Positions 1 through 7,241 of a stretch of DNA of 64,000 nt are shown here, piece after piece (position 1 is the stretch's first letter; each line of letters begins with the position of its first letter). The stretch spans positions 372,001-436,000 of the forward strand of contig NZ_CATKVU010000007.1 in NCBI RefSeq assembly GCF_949820605.1, read 5' to 3'. Origin of the DNA: Segatella copri. Its GTDB lineage: Bacteria; Bacteroidota; Bacteroidia; Bacteroidales; Bacteroidaceae. A program made the position numbers and the translations under genes. The notes beneath the pieces are model-generated. The model ran no database searches and was not told where the DNA came from. It saw only the letters and a list, made by a program, of their open reading frames with translations.

Positions 1-659
1 CCAAGAATCTCGGCTACATCGCTGTACCATCTGCCAACCACGATTACCAGCGTCCTAACATCGGTACCCGCAACACGCCAGACCAGCTGAAGGTGGCGAT
101 GACCTTCTTCCTCACCATGCCTGGTATTCCATTTATCTATTATGGTGATGAGATTGGTATGAAGTATCAGATGAATCTCCCTAACAAGGAGGGTAGCAAT
201 GAGCGCTCTGGTACCCGCACTCCGATGCAGTGGACCAAGGGCAAGAATGCCGGCTTCTCAACGAGTGCGCCTGATAAACTCTACTTCCCTGTAGATACGG
301 AAAACGGAAAGTTGACCGTTGAGGCTCAGCAGGGAGATCAGAATTCTCTGTTGTCATATACCCGTAAGCTGGCCGCTTTGCGTCATTCAGCCAAGGCTCT
401 TGACAATGAGGGAGATTGGAAGCTCCTGAACCAGAAGGGTCAGGAATATCCGATGGTATATGAGCGCACTTTGGGTGATGAGAAGTATGTTGTTGTCGTG
501 AATCCTGGTGCCAAGGCAGCCTCTCTCAACATCACCTCTGTAGGTGGCAAGGCAGTTTCTGTTCTTTCTACAGGCAAGGTTGTATATAAATCAGGCAAGA
601 AGACCGATGCCATCAAGGCTTCAGGCATTAGTGCCGCCGTATTCAAGGTGGCTAAGTAA
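1..659 (+). CDS. GH13 alpha-amylase family glycoside hydrolase, C-terminal part
   Basis: The frame is open from the left edge (first full codon at base 3), so the N-terminus lies outside the window. An NHD triplet at bases 36-44 matches conserved region IV of GH13 enzymes, where the Asp stabilises the transition state. It is followed by the end of the barrel (GIPFIYYGDEIGM, then TRTPMQW, typical of alpha-glucosidase/amylase-like members) and by an all-beta C-terminal domain of about 90 residues ending VFKVAK. The enzyme should hydrolyse alpha-glucans or maltooligosaccharides. Its location and exact substrate cannot be told without the N-terminus. A strong hairpin follows 40 bases after the stop, so it is probably the last gene of its unit. 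Confidence 0.93.
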   Translation, partial: KNLGYIAVPSANHDYQRPNIGTRNTPDQLKVAMTFFLTMPGIPFIYYGDEIGMKYQMNLPNKEGSNERSGTRTPMQWTKGKNAGFSTSAPDKLYFPVDTENGKLTVEAQQGDQNSLLSYTRKLAALRHSAKALDNEGDWKLLNQKGQEYPMVYERTLGDEKYVVVVNPGAKAASLNITSVGGKAVSVLSTGKVVYKSGKKTDAIKASGISAAVFKVAK

Positions 660-698
660 CCTGTGAACATGATTATTGCTAGCTTTATTAAATATCAG

Positions 699-735
699 AA
701 TCCGCATGGCTCTCTGGGCTGTGCGGATTTTTTAT
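699..735 (+). terminator. Rho-independent terminator of the amylase gene
   Basis: AATCCGCA (699-706) pairs with TGCGGATT (722-729), and a run of T follows. It lies between the amylase stop and the hipB-like promoter. Confidence 0.8.
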
Positions 736-762
736 ACCGATTTTTCTTTTTAATAACTAAAG

Positions 763-817
763 ATATTTAAATATTTAACCCGATATTTGGCGATAAATAA
801 AGAAATAACTATATTTG
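763..817 (+). promoter_or_regulatory. hipBA-like promoter with AT-rich palindrome
   Basis: TATATTTG at 810-817 matches the Bacteroidetes -7 element and lies only 4 bases before the ATG at 822, so the transcript would have almost no leader. A 12-base palindrome, ATATTTAAATAT (763-774), sits upstream near the expected -33 region. HipB proteins repress their own operon through palindromes, so this is a plausible operator; that role is inferred. Confidence 0.55.
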
Positions 818-821
818 CAGC

Positions 822-1139
822 ATGATTACGGAATATGGTATAGAGGCAAAGTCTAATTCTGAGATTATATCAGAATTGGGGGGACGATTCAAGCAATATC
901 GTCTGTTCAGCAATCTCACTCAGAAAGAGGTGGCTGTAAAGGCTGGTGTGAGCATTTTCACCATTAGCCAGTTTGAAAAAGGCGAAGCTAAGAACATAGG
1001 CTTTGGCACTATTCTTTCTCTGTTGAGGAGCATCGGATTCCTGGAGGAAGCAGAGAAACTCTTGCCGCCGCTGCCAATGTTGCCTAGCCAAGTGAAGAAA
1101 ATGAATGAAAAGAAGGAAAGGGTAAGACATGAAAGATAA
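822..1139 (+). CDS. hipB: HipB-like XRE-family antitoxin
   Basis: This 105-residue protein has a Cro/C1 helix-turn-helix at about residues 22-75 (LTQKEVAVKAGVSIFTISQFEKG), the usual fold of HipB antitoxins. It overlaps the hipA-like gene by 11 bases, which implies translational coupling. The expected role is to bind and neutralise the HipA kinase and to repress the operon from the palindrome upstream. It is longer than E. coli HipB (88 residues) through a charged C-terminal tail. Confidence 0.85.
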   Translation: MITEYGIEAKSNSEIISELGGRFKQYRLFSNLTQKEVAVKAGVSIFTISQFEKGEAKNIGFGTILSLLRSIGFLEEAEKLLPPLPMLPSQVKKMNEKKERVRHER

Positions 1140-2388
1140 TGTTGTGCAGGTGAATTTGTGGGATAAGAATGTGGGCTTGTTGTCTTGGAATGACAAGCGG
1201 GGCTGCTCTGTTTTCCAATTCGACAAGGATTTTATGCAATATGGATGGAATATTGCACCATTGGTAGCGCCGTTGGATTCTGTTTATGTTCAAAGAACTT
1301 TCCCTATGTCTGGAAACAGAGAAAAACTTTATGCAGGTTTGCCTGAGTTCATAGCAGATTCTCTGCCTGACAATTGGGGAAATGTGGTCTTCCAGAAATG
1401 GATGGAAGCCAATCATCTGCAATCCAAAATGGTAAATGCAGTGGATAGACTGTCTTTTATCGGTAAGAGAGCAATGGGAGCCTTGGAGTTTCAACCTGCT
1501 CATATCCAGGAGGATGCATCTGTAAATATCGAATTGGCTTCACTTTATGAACTTGCGAATAAATTATTCCTGGATAGGCAGGATGTGAACATTGATATGA
1601 GCAACAGTCTTATTATGGAAGATTTGTACAAGGTGGGAACTTCCGCTGGTGGTCAGCGTCCTAAGGCGATTATCGGCATGGATGAAACTACAGGTATTAT
1701 TCGTTCAGGTCAAGCCGATTTGCCAACCAACTTTAAGCACTATATATTGAAGTTTGATACAAGCAGAAAAAATGAACTTCCTTTTACCAGGGTAGAGATG
1801 GCTTATTATCTGATGGCCAAGGATGCCGGTATCAATATGATGCCTTCTCGTTTGGTAGAGATTGAAGGAACCCAGAATTTTCTGACCCAACGCTTTGATA
1901 GAGTGGAGGGTAGAAAAATATATACTCAGACTTTAGCTGCCATGAGTTCCTTGGCTGATACTTACGAAGATTTGTTTGTGGTGGGTAGAAAACTGAATTT
2001 GTCTGCTGAAGAGCAGAGCCAGCAATATAGGAGAATGGTGTTTAATGTTCTTGCAGAGAATGTAGATGACCATACCAAGAACTTCTCATTTGTGATGTAC
2101 CCCAATGGAGAATGGCATATATCGCCAGCTTACGACATCGTGTTTTCCGCCGATCCTGATTCGCATTTCTATCGTAACCATGAACTTACGGTTCTTGGCA
2201 AGCGAAAGAATATAACGAAGCAGGATTTGATGCTTTTTGCACAAAGACAGGATATCAGAAATGCTTCTAATATCATAGAAGAAGTGGAAGACGTGGTGAT
2301 GAACTTCAAGTCTTATGCCGAAAAAGTGGAAATCGATGAGCACTGGATACGCAAAATAGAACGGGTTTTGGAAGAAAACCGTTGTTAA
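1129..2388 (+). CDS. hipA: HipA-like serine/threonine kinase toxin
   Basis: The 419-residue protein has the full HipA layout. An N-terminal HipA_N/Couple_hipA region (GLPEFIADSLPDNWG, about residues 62-77) is followed by a glycine-rich loop with the autophosphorylatable Ser (SAGGQRPK, 172-179), a catalytic loop DDHTKN (313-318) and a metal-binding SPAYD (Asp336). HipA toxins phosphorylate aminoacyl-tRNA synthetases such as GltX and cause growth arrest; the target here is not known. All key residues look intact, so the kinase is probably active. It starts inside the antitoxin gene. Confidence 0.88.
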   Translation: MKDNVVQVNLWDKNVGLLSWNDKRGCSVFQFDKDFMQYGWNIAPLVAPLDSVYVQRTFPMSGNREKLYAGLPEFIADSLPDNWGNVVFQKWMEANHLQSKMVNAVDRLSFIGKRAMGALEFQPAHIQEDASVNIELASLYELANKLFLDRQDVNIDMSNSLIMEDLYKVGTSAGGQRPKAIIGMDETTGIIRSGQADLPTNFKHYILKFDTSRKNELPFTRVEMAYYLMAKDAGINMMPSRLVEIEGTQNFLTQRFDRVEGRKIYTQTLAAMSSLADTYEDLFVVGRKLNLSAEEQSQQYRRMVFNVLAENVDDHTKNFSFVMYPNGEWHISPAYDIVFSADPDSHFYRNHELTVLGKRKNITKQDLMLFAQRQDIRNASNIIEEVEDVVMNFKSYAEKVEIDEHWIRKIERVLEENRC

Positions 2389-2445
2389 GTAAACGATTTC
2401 ATACAATTATAATAAGGAATCGTGTGGTTATTGCTTTTCTTTTTG

Positions 2446-2453
2446 TATCTTTG
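2446..2453 (+). promoter_or_regulatory. -7 promoter element of the nhaD-like gene
   Basis: TATCTTTG followed by CAGCCG is a typical Bacteroidetes -7 element. It gives a leader of about 65 bases. No clear TTTG is present at -33. Confidence 0.6.
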
Positions 2454-2523
2454 CAGCCGTTTGGTTAACATACGTACCAAATCATATCTAAAGGAAAAAA
2501 TATCTAATAATAAATAAAAAGTA

Positions 2524-3894
2524 ATGACTACACTTACAATTTCTATTATTGTCGTTTTCGTGCTCGGCTATGCACTCATAGCTACCGAAAGCTTGACAAA
2601 GGTTAACAAGGCTGCGATAGCCCTGTTGATGTTGGTAGGTTGTTGGACCCTCTATATGATGGATCCAATGCAGTATCTCCAGTTGATGCACCCTGATTAT
2701 ACAGGCGGCGCTGCTGGAATGGTGGAGAAGGTGACCGGAATCATCCAGGAACATCTGGGCGATACTGCCACAACACTCTTCTTCCTGATGGGTGCAATGA
2801 CCATCGTGGAAATCGTTGACCAGAACGGCGGATTCAACTGGGTTCGCAAGGTGATGAAGACCAAGTCGAAGCGTACGCTCCTCTGGCGTATCGCTATCCT
2901 TACCTTCTTCCTCTCTGCCATCCTCGACAATCTGACCACCAGTATCGTGATGATTATGATTCTCCGAAAGCTCGTCACCGACCATAAGGATCGCATGGTT
3001 TATGCATCTCTCGTCATCATCGCAGCCAACTCGGGTGGTGCCTTCTCACCAATCGGCGACGTTACCACCATCATGCTCTGGAACAAGGGACTGATTACTG
3101 CTGCCGGCGTTATCGCCGAAATTTTCATCCCGTCTGTGGTTTCCATGGTGATTCCTGCCCTCATCCTTCAGACCATGTTGAAGGGCGAACTCGTGATGCC
3201 TGAGGTTTCTGCCCAGCAGAATGCATCGGTCAGCGATTTCACCGAAGGTCAGCGCAAGGCAGTGTTCTGGTTGGGAGTAGGTGGTTTGATCTTCGTTCCT
3301 ATCTTCAAGAGTATCACCCACTTGCCTCCATTCGTAGGAATCCTTCTGGTATTGGGCGTTCTCTGGACTGCTACCGAAGTTTTCTATCGCGGTTTGCATC
3401 GTGGAGCTGATGCTGAGGGCACTCAGAAGCGAGTAACCAAGTTGCTTTCTCGTGTTGATATGAGTACCATTCTCTTCTTCCTCGGTATCCTGATGGCAGT
3501 ATCCTGCCTGGCTGAGATTGGCGTGTTGACTGCTTTGGGTCAGGGCTTGAACGTCGTATTCGATGGCAACCACTACCTCGTAACTGGTATCATCGGTGTG
3601 CTTTCAAGTATTGTTGATAATGTGCCTCTGGTAGCCGGATGTATGGGAATGTATCCTGTGGCTGCCGCTGGTGATATGGCTGTGGATGGTGTCTTCTGGC
3701 AGTTGCTGGCCTACTGTGCCGGTGTCGGTGGTTCAATGCTGATTATCGGTAGTGCCGCTGGTGTGGTAGTAATGGGCTTGGAGAAGATAACCTTCGGCTG
3801 GTATATGAAGCATATCTCCTGGATTGCTTTCGTAGGTTACATCGCAGGTATCATCAGCTACTGGTTCATCCGCACCTTCCTTTATGCTATCTAA
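2524..3894 (+). CDS. nhaD: NhaD-type Na+/H+ antiporter
   Basis: A 456-residue inner-membrane protein of the ion transporter superfamily with about a dozen hydrophobic segments. NhaD signatures include SAILDNLTTSIVM (about residues 136-148), NSGGAFSPIGDVTT (about 173-186) and a second-half SSIVDNVPLVAG (about 361-372). The repeated Asp-Asn motifs are expected to bind cations. It should expel Na+ in exchange for H+. It is transcribed alone and converges on the VirE-like gene. Confidence 0.92.
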   Translation: MTTLTISIIVVFVLGYALIATESLTKVNKAAIALLMLVGCWTLYMMDPMQYLQLMHPDYTGGAAGMVEKVTGIIQEHLGDTATTLFFLMGAMTIVEIVDQNGGFNWVRKVMKTKSKRTLLWRIAILTFFLSAILDNLTTSIVMIMILRKLVTDHKDRMVYASLVIIAANSGGAFSPIGDVTTIMLWNKGLITAAGVIAEIFIPSVVSMVIPALILQTMLKGELVMPEVSAQQNASVSDFTEGQRKAVFWLGVGGLIFVPIFKSITHLPPFVGILLVLGVLWTATEVFYRGLHRGADAEGTQKRVTKLLSRVDMSTILFFLGILMAVSCLAEIGVLTALGQGLNVVFDGNHYLVTGIIGVLSSIVDNVPLVAGCMGMYPVAAAGDMAVDGVFWQLLAYCAGVGGSMLIIGSAAGVVVMGLEKITFGWYMKHISWIAFVGYIAGIISYWFIRTFLYAI

Positions 3895-4008
3895 TGGATA
3901 ATACTTTTCTCTTACGTGAAAAAGTTTTTTTTTGAGAAAAAAGTCTCAAAGTCTCATTTTCTATTGAAAATATCGACTTAAAGACTTGATAGATAATAAG
4001 ATAAAAGA

Positions 4009-4046
4009 AATGAGACTTCTCGGTTCTGATGCCGGGAAGTCTCATT
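4009..4046 (-). terminator. Long hairpin ending the VirE-like gene; carries the GTCTCATT repeat
   Basis: AATGAGACTTC (4009-4019) is the exact inverse of GAAGTCTCATT (4036-4046). The stem extends through TCGG/CCGG to about 15 pairs with one wobble. On the minus strand it is followed by a T-rich run, as expected for a terminator of the gene ending at 4072. The same GTCTCATT/AATGAGAC pair recurs at 6851-6916 on the far side of this two-gene unit. Confidence 0.65.
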
Positions 4047-4058
4047 CATGTATCATAG

Positions 4059-4068
4059 AAGTATCATT
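4059..4068 (-). repeat. Inverted copy of the ATGATACTTC repeat
   Basis: GAAGTATCAT is the exact reverse complement of the 10-base unit found three times at 6791-6831. It places the same motif, in opposite orientation, at the other end of the VirE/DUF6078 unit. Confidence 0.6.
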
Positions 4069-4071
4069 ATT

Positions 4072-5958
4072 TCACTTTTTCTTTACAAGATACTTCATTC
4101 CATCTGCAAATCTCTTATGTTTTAACTCACTCATATTCGCCAGTTTTCTGCCGAATCCCATCAAACTGTTCACCTTGAGCGATGAACCTATCTGCTTTTT
4201 CAGATAGTCGAAAATCTCGGCGGCAGTCAGATATTCACCCTCTTTCTCATTCTCAACCAAATCAAAATAGAGCTGGAAATACTGGTCTATCGGCTCAGCC
4301 ACCTCAAACTGGCAGTTGTTCTTCATGATCAACTTCACCTGTTCCGCATCAAAATAACTCTTCTCGCCATTGTGCAAAGCAGTCAGCGCCTGGGCGAAAA
4401 GTTGCTGATAGTTCGGACGCACACTCACATCGATCGGTCCCGTCAGTTCCACGCCTATGAATCTTCGGTTGCCGGATGGATCGGTGAGAATATCCTTCAT
4501 GTTGCTCGTGGCGATGAACGAGGCGAGACGAGGAAATTCCATGACATGACTGCCATACGGAGGCTTGTATTTCAGCGTAGGCAACTGGATGAGATTCTTC
4601 AGAAATCCCTGCTGCACCTGTGGAGAAATCTGGTTGAACTCATCGAGATTGATGACCATAAATTGCGCCATCGCCTGATAAACCTGACGCTTTTCAGATA
4701 AAACCAGATTGTCGCTATATCCCCATTGCAGCTCCGGTGGTAACAGCCGGCGACAGAAAGTACTCTTGTTGTAACCCTGCTTGGAAATCAGAAGCGGAGC
4801 CACCGAGTTGCCATACTGGCGATGGGTAAAGCCGCGCCACTGGTCAACCATGCCCAGAAACCAGGTGTAGAACCAGTCTGCCCAGTAAGGATTGTTGGTA
4901 GGAACCGTACGAGCCAAGGCACGTATATGGTCCTTCCCGTCCCATTTGTCGTAGCATTGGAAGAGATATTCATCTATCGGATTATAATTCTTGATATAAT
5001 CAGACTCCAGAAAATTCCTGACATCTTTGATGCTCACTCGGATATCAGCGAGCTGCACCTCCAGCGTCATGCGCTTCTGCACTCTCGGATCCACAGGTTG
5101 GAAACCATACCAACCCTTCTCCTTCGGCATGTATTCCACGAATTTCATCACCGTGTTGTATCTGAAGTTATATTTACTTTTCAGCAGCTGCATCATGCTC
5201 ATGATATTCTCGCGAACGCTGTTCTTGTCAACTTTCTTTTCTTCTTCCGAAGTACCGGAAACAGGAATCATCTGCTGATTATCTTCCGTGTTGAAAGCCT
5301 GGTTCTGAGGGTGCATGTTGCTGTCAATTTTCATCGCTACCGCCTTACTGTTGAAATAAGGTTTCGCATCGAGCGTCATCATAAAACTGTTGTGCATCGA
5401 AGGCTCAAAAGACAGGTTTGCGCCCGCTTCTATAGAAGGTTTCGGTCCGTCTGTGAGCACCGAAGCCTTGGCAATCGCCTGATATACAGGCAGAATCTGC
5501 TGGTAAGCGATGCGGTACAGTCGTTCGGCATCCGCCTCCTCAGCAGGCAGCAAATCATCTTCATTGCAGAATTTCACCAATACGATAACCGACTTACCAT
5601 CAGCACCTTCCAGCGCAGCAAAGGTAGAAGGCAGCATGGCAACCGAGCGCTTCACGCCCTCCACGCCGTCTGCATCCGTAATGTTTCCGAATTTCAGCAT
5701 TAGGATACCATTGCAAGTCTTCATCTTCAGGTTGTTGTTTTCGTCTTTGGCGAATTCAGCAGCGGGGTAGATGTGTATCCATGTTGGCATATCCTTGTAA
5801 TACTCGTAGTTGTTTTCCATATAGGGCACGTATTCTCGGAAATGGGTAACAGTAAGTCTGCTGTCATCTTTTGCGATACGTTGCAGCAACTTCTCCATCG
5901 TCTTGGTGCTGACGAGGAGCTGCTTCTTGTTGTTTGTATGAACTATAGTTATCTTCAT
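4072..5958 (-). CDS. VirE/primase-helicase-like P-loop protein (BT4734-like N-terminus)
   Basis: The 628-residue protein has three parts. Residues 1-210 resemble the BT4734/BF3469-type domain found at the N-terminus of Bacteroidetes VirE proteins. About 275-560 is a VapE/D5-like ATPase with a degenerate Walker A (SKQGYNKSTF, near 390), Walker B VINLDEF (near 430) and sensor-like ATSN (near 484). The C-terminus (about 570-628) looks like a DUF3874-type domain. Such proteins are usually linked to plasmid- or phage-like replication of mobile elements. No integrase, relaxase or replication initiator is visible next to it, so this could be an element remnant. The ATG at 5958 gives the full domain set. 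Confidence 0.75.
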   Translation of the reverse strand: MKITIVHTNNKKQLLVSTKTMEKLLQRIAKDDSRLTVTHFREYVPYMENNYEYYKDMPTWIHIYPAAEFAKDENNNLKMKTCNGILMLKFGNITDADGVEGVKRSVAMLPSTFAALEGADGKSVIVLVKFCNEDDLLPAEEADAERLYRIAYQQILPVYQAIAKASVLTDGPKPSIEAGANLSFEPSMHNSFMMTLDAKPYFNSKAVAMKIDSNMHPQNQAFNTEDNQQMIPVSGTSEEEKKVDKNSVRENIMSMMQLLKSKYNFRYNTVMKFVEYMPKEKGWYGFQPVDPRVQKRMTLEVQLADIRVSIKDVRNFLESDYIKNYNPIDEYLFQCYDKWDGKDHIRALARTVPTNNPYWADWFYTWFLGMVDQWRGFTHRQYGNSVAPLLISKQGYNKSTFCRRLLPPELQWGYSDNLVLSEKRQVYQAMAQFMVINLDEFNQISPQVQQGFLKNLIQLPTLKYKPPYGSHVMEFPRLASFIATSNMKDILTDPSGNRRFIGVELTGPIDVSVRPNYQQLFAQALTALHNGEKSYFDAEQVKLIMKNNCQFEVAEPIDQYFQLYFDLVENEKEGEYLTAAEIFDYLKKQIGSSLKVNSLMGFGRKLANMSELKHKRFADGMKYLVKKK

Positions 5959-6114
5959 TGAATATGTTTATTAAGATGTTTGTTTGTTAACTATTAACCA
6001 TAAACTGTCAACTATAAACTATAAAATCTTATCAGCGTTGCCCAAAGTTTGGTTGATAAATTGGGCACTCGTTTCCCGTTGTACGGGCAATGGCTGCCCA
6101 TCGCTTGTTCTCTA

Positions 6115-6154
6115 GTAGCCCGTCACGTGTTCACCGGTAGCCCGTCACGTGTTC
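6115..6154. repeat. Two direct copies of an 18-base motif containing CACGTG
   Basis: GTAGCCCGTCACGTGTTC occurs at 6115-6132 and 6137-6154 (22-base period), each copy carrying the CACGTG palindrome. Two small GC-rich inverted repeats lie just left (CCCGT/ACGGG and GGGCA/TGCCC at about 6074-6099). The role is unknown; spacing of two helical turns would fit protein binding. Confidence 0.6.
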
Positions 6155-6209
6155 TCTGTGGGACCGCTTAAATGGTATGGCTGGAACATCTGGAGGGCAG
6201 AGAAAAAGA

Positions 6210-6665
6210 TTAGCTTTTAGTGAAATCAATCTCTTCTGAGAAATGGTCGAATTCAACATCTTTATATCCGTATTTGGCGAAGAGCTGTTTGATATATGCC
6301 TGTTGTTCCGGCAGGAGTTTCAGTTGTCCCAGTTTGTAACGGTAGTATTGTCCTTTGCTGCCGAGGTAGTCTCTCATTTCGGCGCGCAGTGCAGGAGCGT
6401 CTTTCACTTTCATTTCGGCAAAGAGTTTGTCGAATCCCCATGCCATTTTCACGACACGCAGCGGAGCGAAGTACTTGCAATTCCCGTTTTTCAGGGCATT
6501 TGGGAAAATGGCATCCCCTCTATCAGTCTTCTCGTTTTTGTAGAGACCGGATAGATAGTGGATACATTTGTTTTTCATCGGACATGGTTCGGTGAAACAG
6601 TAGGTGATGTTGCTAGGTACGTTTCCGTACTCAAAAGCCTTTTTCAGTAATTCCTTTTCATCCAT
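6210..6665 (-). CDS. DUF6078-like protein
   Basis: A 151-residue protein with an N-terminal cysteine cluster (C23, C28, C34 in CFTEPCPMKNKC) and a further Cys near residue 63, which could bind metal. The rest is helical and basic. From memory it matches the DUF6078 family, which sits beside VirE-like genes in Bacteroidetes; the function is unknown. It is transcribed ahead of the VirE-like gene across a 251-base gap holding the GTAGCCC repeats and AACTATAAACT-type microsatellite sequence. Confidence 0.6.
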   Translation of the reverse strand: MDEKELLKKAFEYGNVPSNITYCFTEPCPMKNKCIHYLSGLYKNEKTDRGDAIFPNALKNGNCKYFAPLRVVKMAWGFDKLFAEMKVKDAPALRAEMRDYLGSKGQYYRYKLGQLKLLPEQQAYIKQLFAKYGYKDVEFDHFSEEIDFTKS

Positions 6666-6790
6666 GTTTCTTAAGTATTAAGAATAAAACATTCTGTTTT
6701 ACTAAACGCAAAAACATCCTGTTTATTGCCTTGCAAATGCTATTATTATCACTTCATAAAGCATTTTTTTCGATGCTAAGCAGCAAAATC

Positions 6791-6831
6791 ATGATACTTC
6801 TCGCTAATTTATGATACTTCGATGATACTTC
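6791..6831. repeat. Three ATGATACTTC iteron-like direct repeats
   Basis: ATGATACTTC occurs at 6791-6800, 6811-6820 and 6822-6831. They lie in a 575-base gene-free stretch (6666-7241) upstream of the DUF6078-like gene. The rest of this stretch holds the GTCTCATT inverted repeat, the restriction operon promoter and otherwise nothing recognisable. Repeats beside a primase-like gene suggest a replication or excision site, but that is inference. Confidence 0.65.
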
Positions 6832-6845
6832 TCCCTCCATTTTCA

Positions 6846-6916
6846 GAGAAGTCTCATTCTTGATAAAGTTCTGTTTATTAGAGATATAGGCTTTATCTTA
6901 TGCCCAAAAATGAGAC
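6846..6916. repeat. GTCTCATT ... AATGAGAC inverted repeat
   Basis: GTCTCATT (6851-6858) and AATGAGAC (6909-6916) form an inverted pair with a nested GATAAAG/CTTTATC pair (6862-6868, 6891-6897). A similar arrangement at 3951-4046 lies beyond the VirE-like gene, so the two-gene unit is flanked by related repeats. Confidence 0.55.
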
Positions 6917-7182
6917 TTTGATACTTTTTTTTCGAGAAAAAGATTTATACGTGCGTGTTAGCCTGTTTCGTAACAACTCTGCACCTCTATAGAAAATAAT
7001 TATTCTGCTCATGAGGGATTGGGGAGTTGCAAGATTGCTTTTGCCTTTCCATTAGACTTTTGGGGAATCATGGAGAAGAGGGTTACGAGTATTGTTGCTT
7101 TGGAAGATTTTCCTTGTTTTTCAAATAGTAGTAGAAAGATTTGGTTGATTTTGCGAGTAAAACAAAAGTTTTGAATAAATAA

Positions 7183-7214
7183 TTTGGTAAATACACTTAA
7201 AAAGTGTACCTTTG
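7183..7214 (+). promoter_or_regulatory. Promoter of the restriction operon with palindromic operator candidate
   Basis: TTTG (7183-7186), a 20-base spacer and TACCTTTG (7207-7214) match the Bacteroidetes consensus exactly. A perfect palindrome, ACACTTAAAAAGTGT (7193-7207), fills the spacer and touches the -7 element, where a bound repressor would block polymerase. No controller gene is seen nearby. Confidence 0.75.
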
Positions 7215-7241
7215 CCTTGTTAAAACAAAAAGCTATCCTAT

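Noticed and set aside
4822-5703. 293-codon plus-strand frame opposite the VirE-like gene
   Set aside because: It is a shadow of the VirE-like coding region, with biased composition and no recognisable motif.
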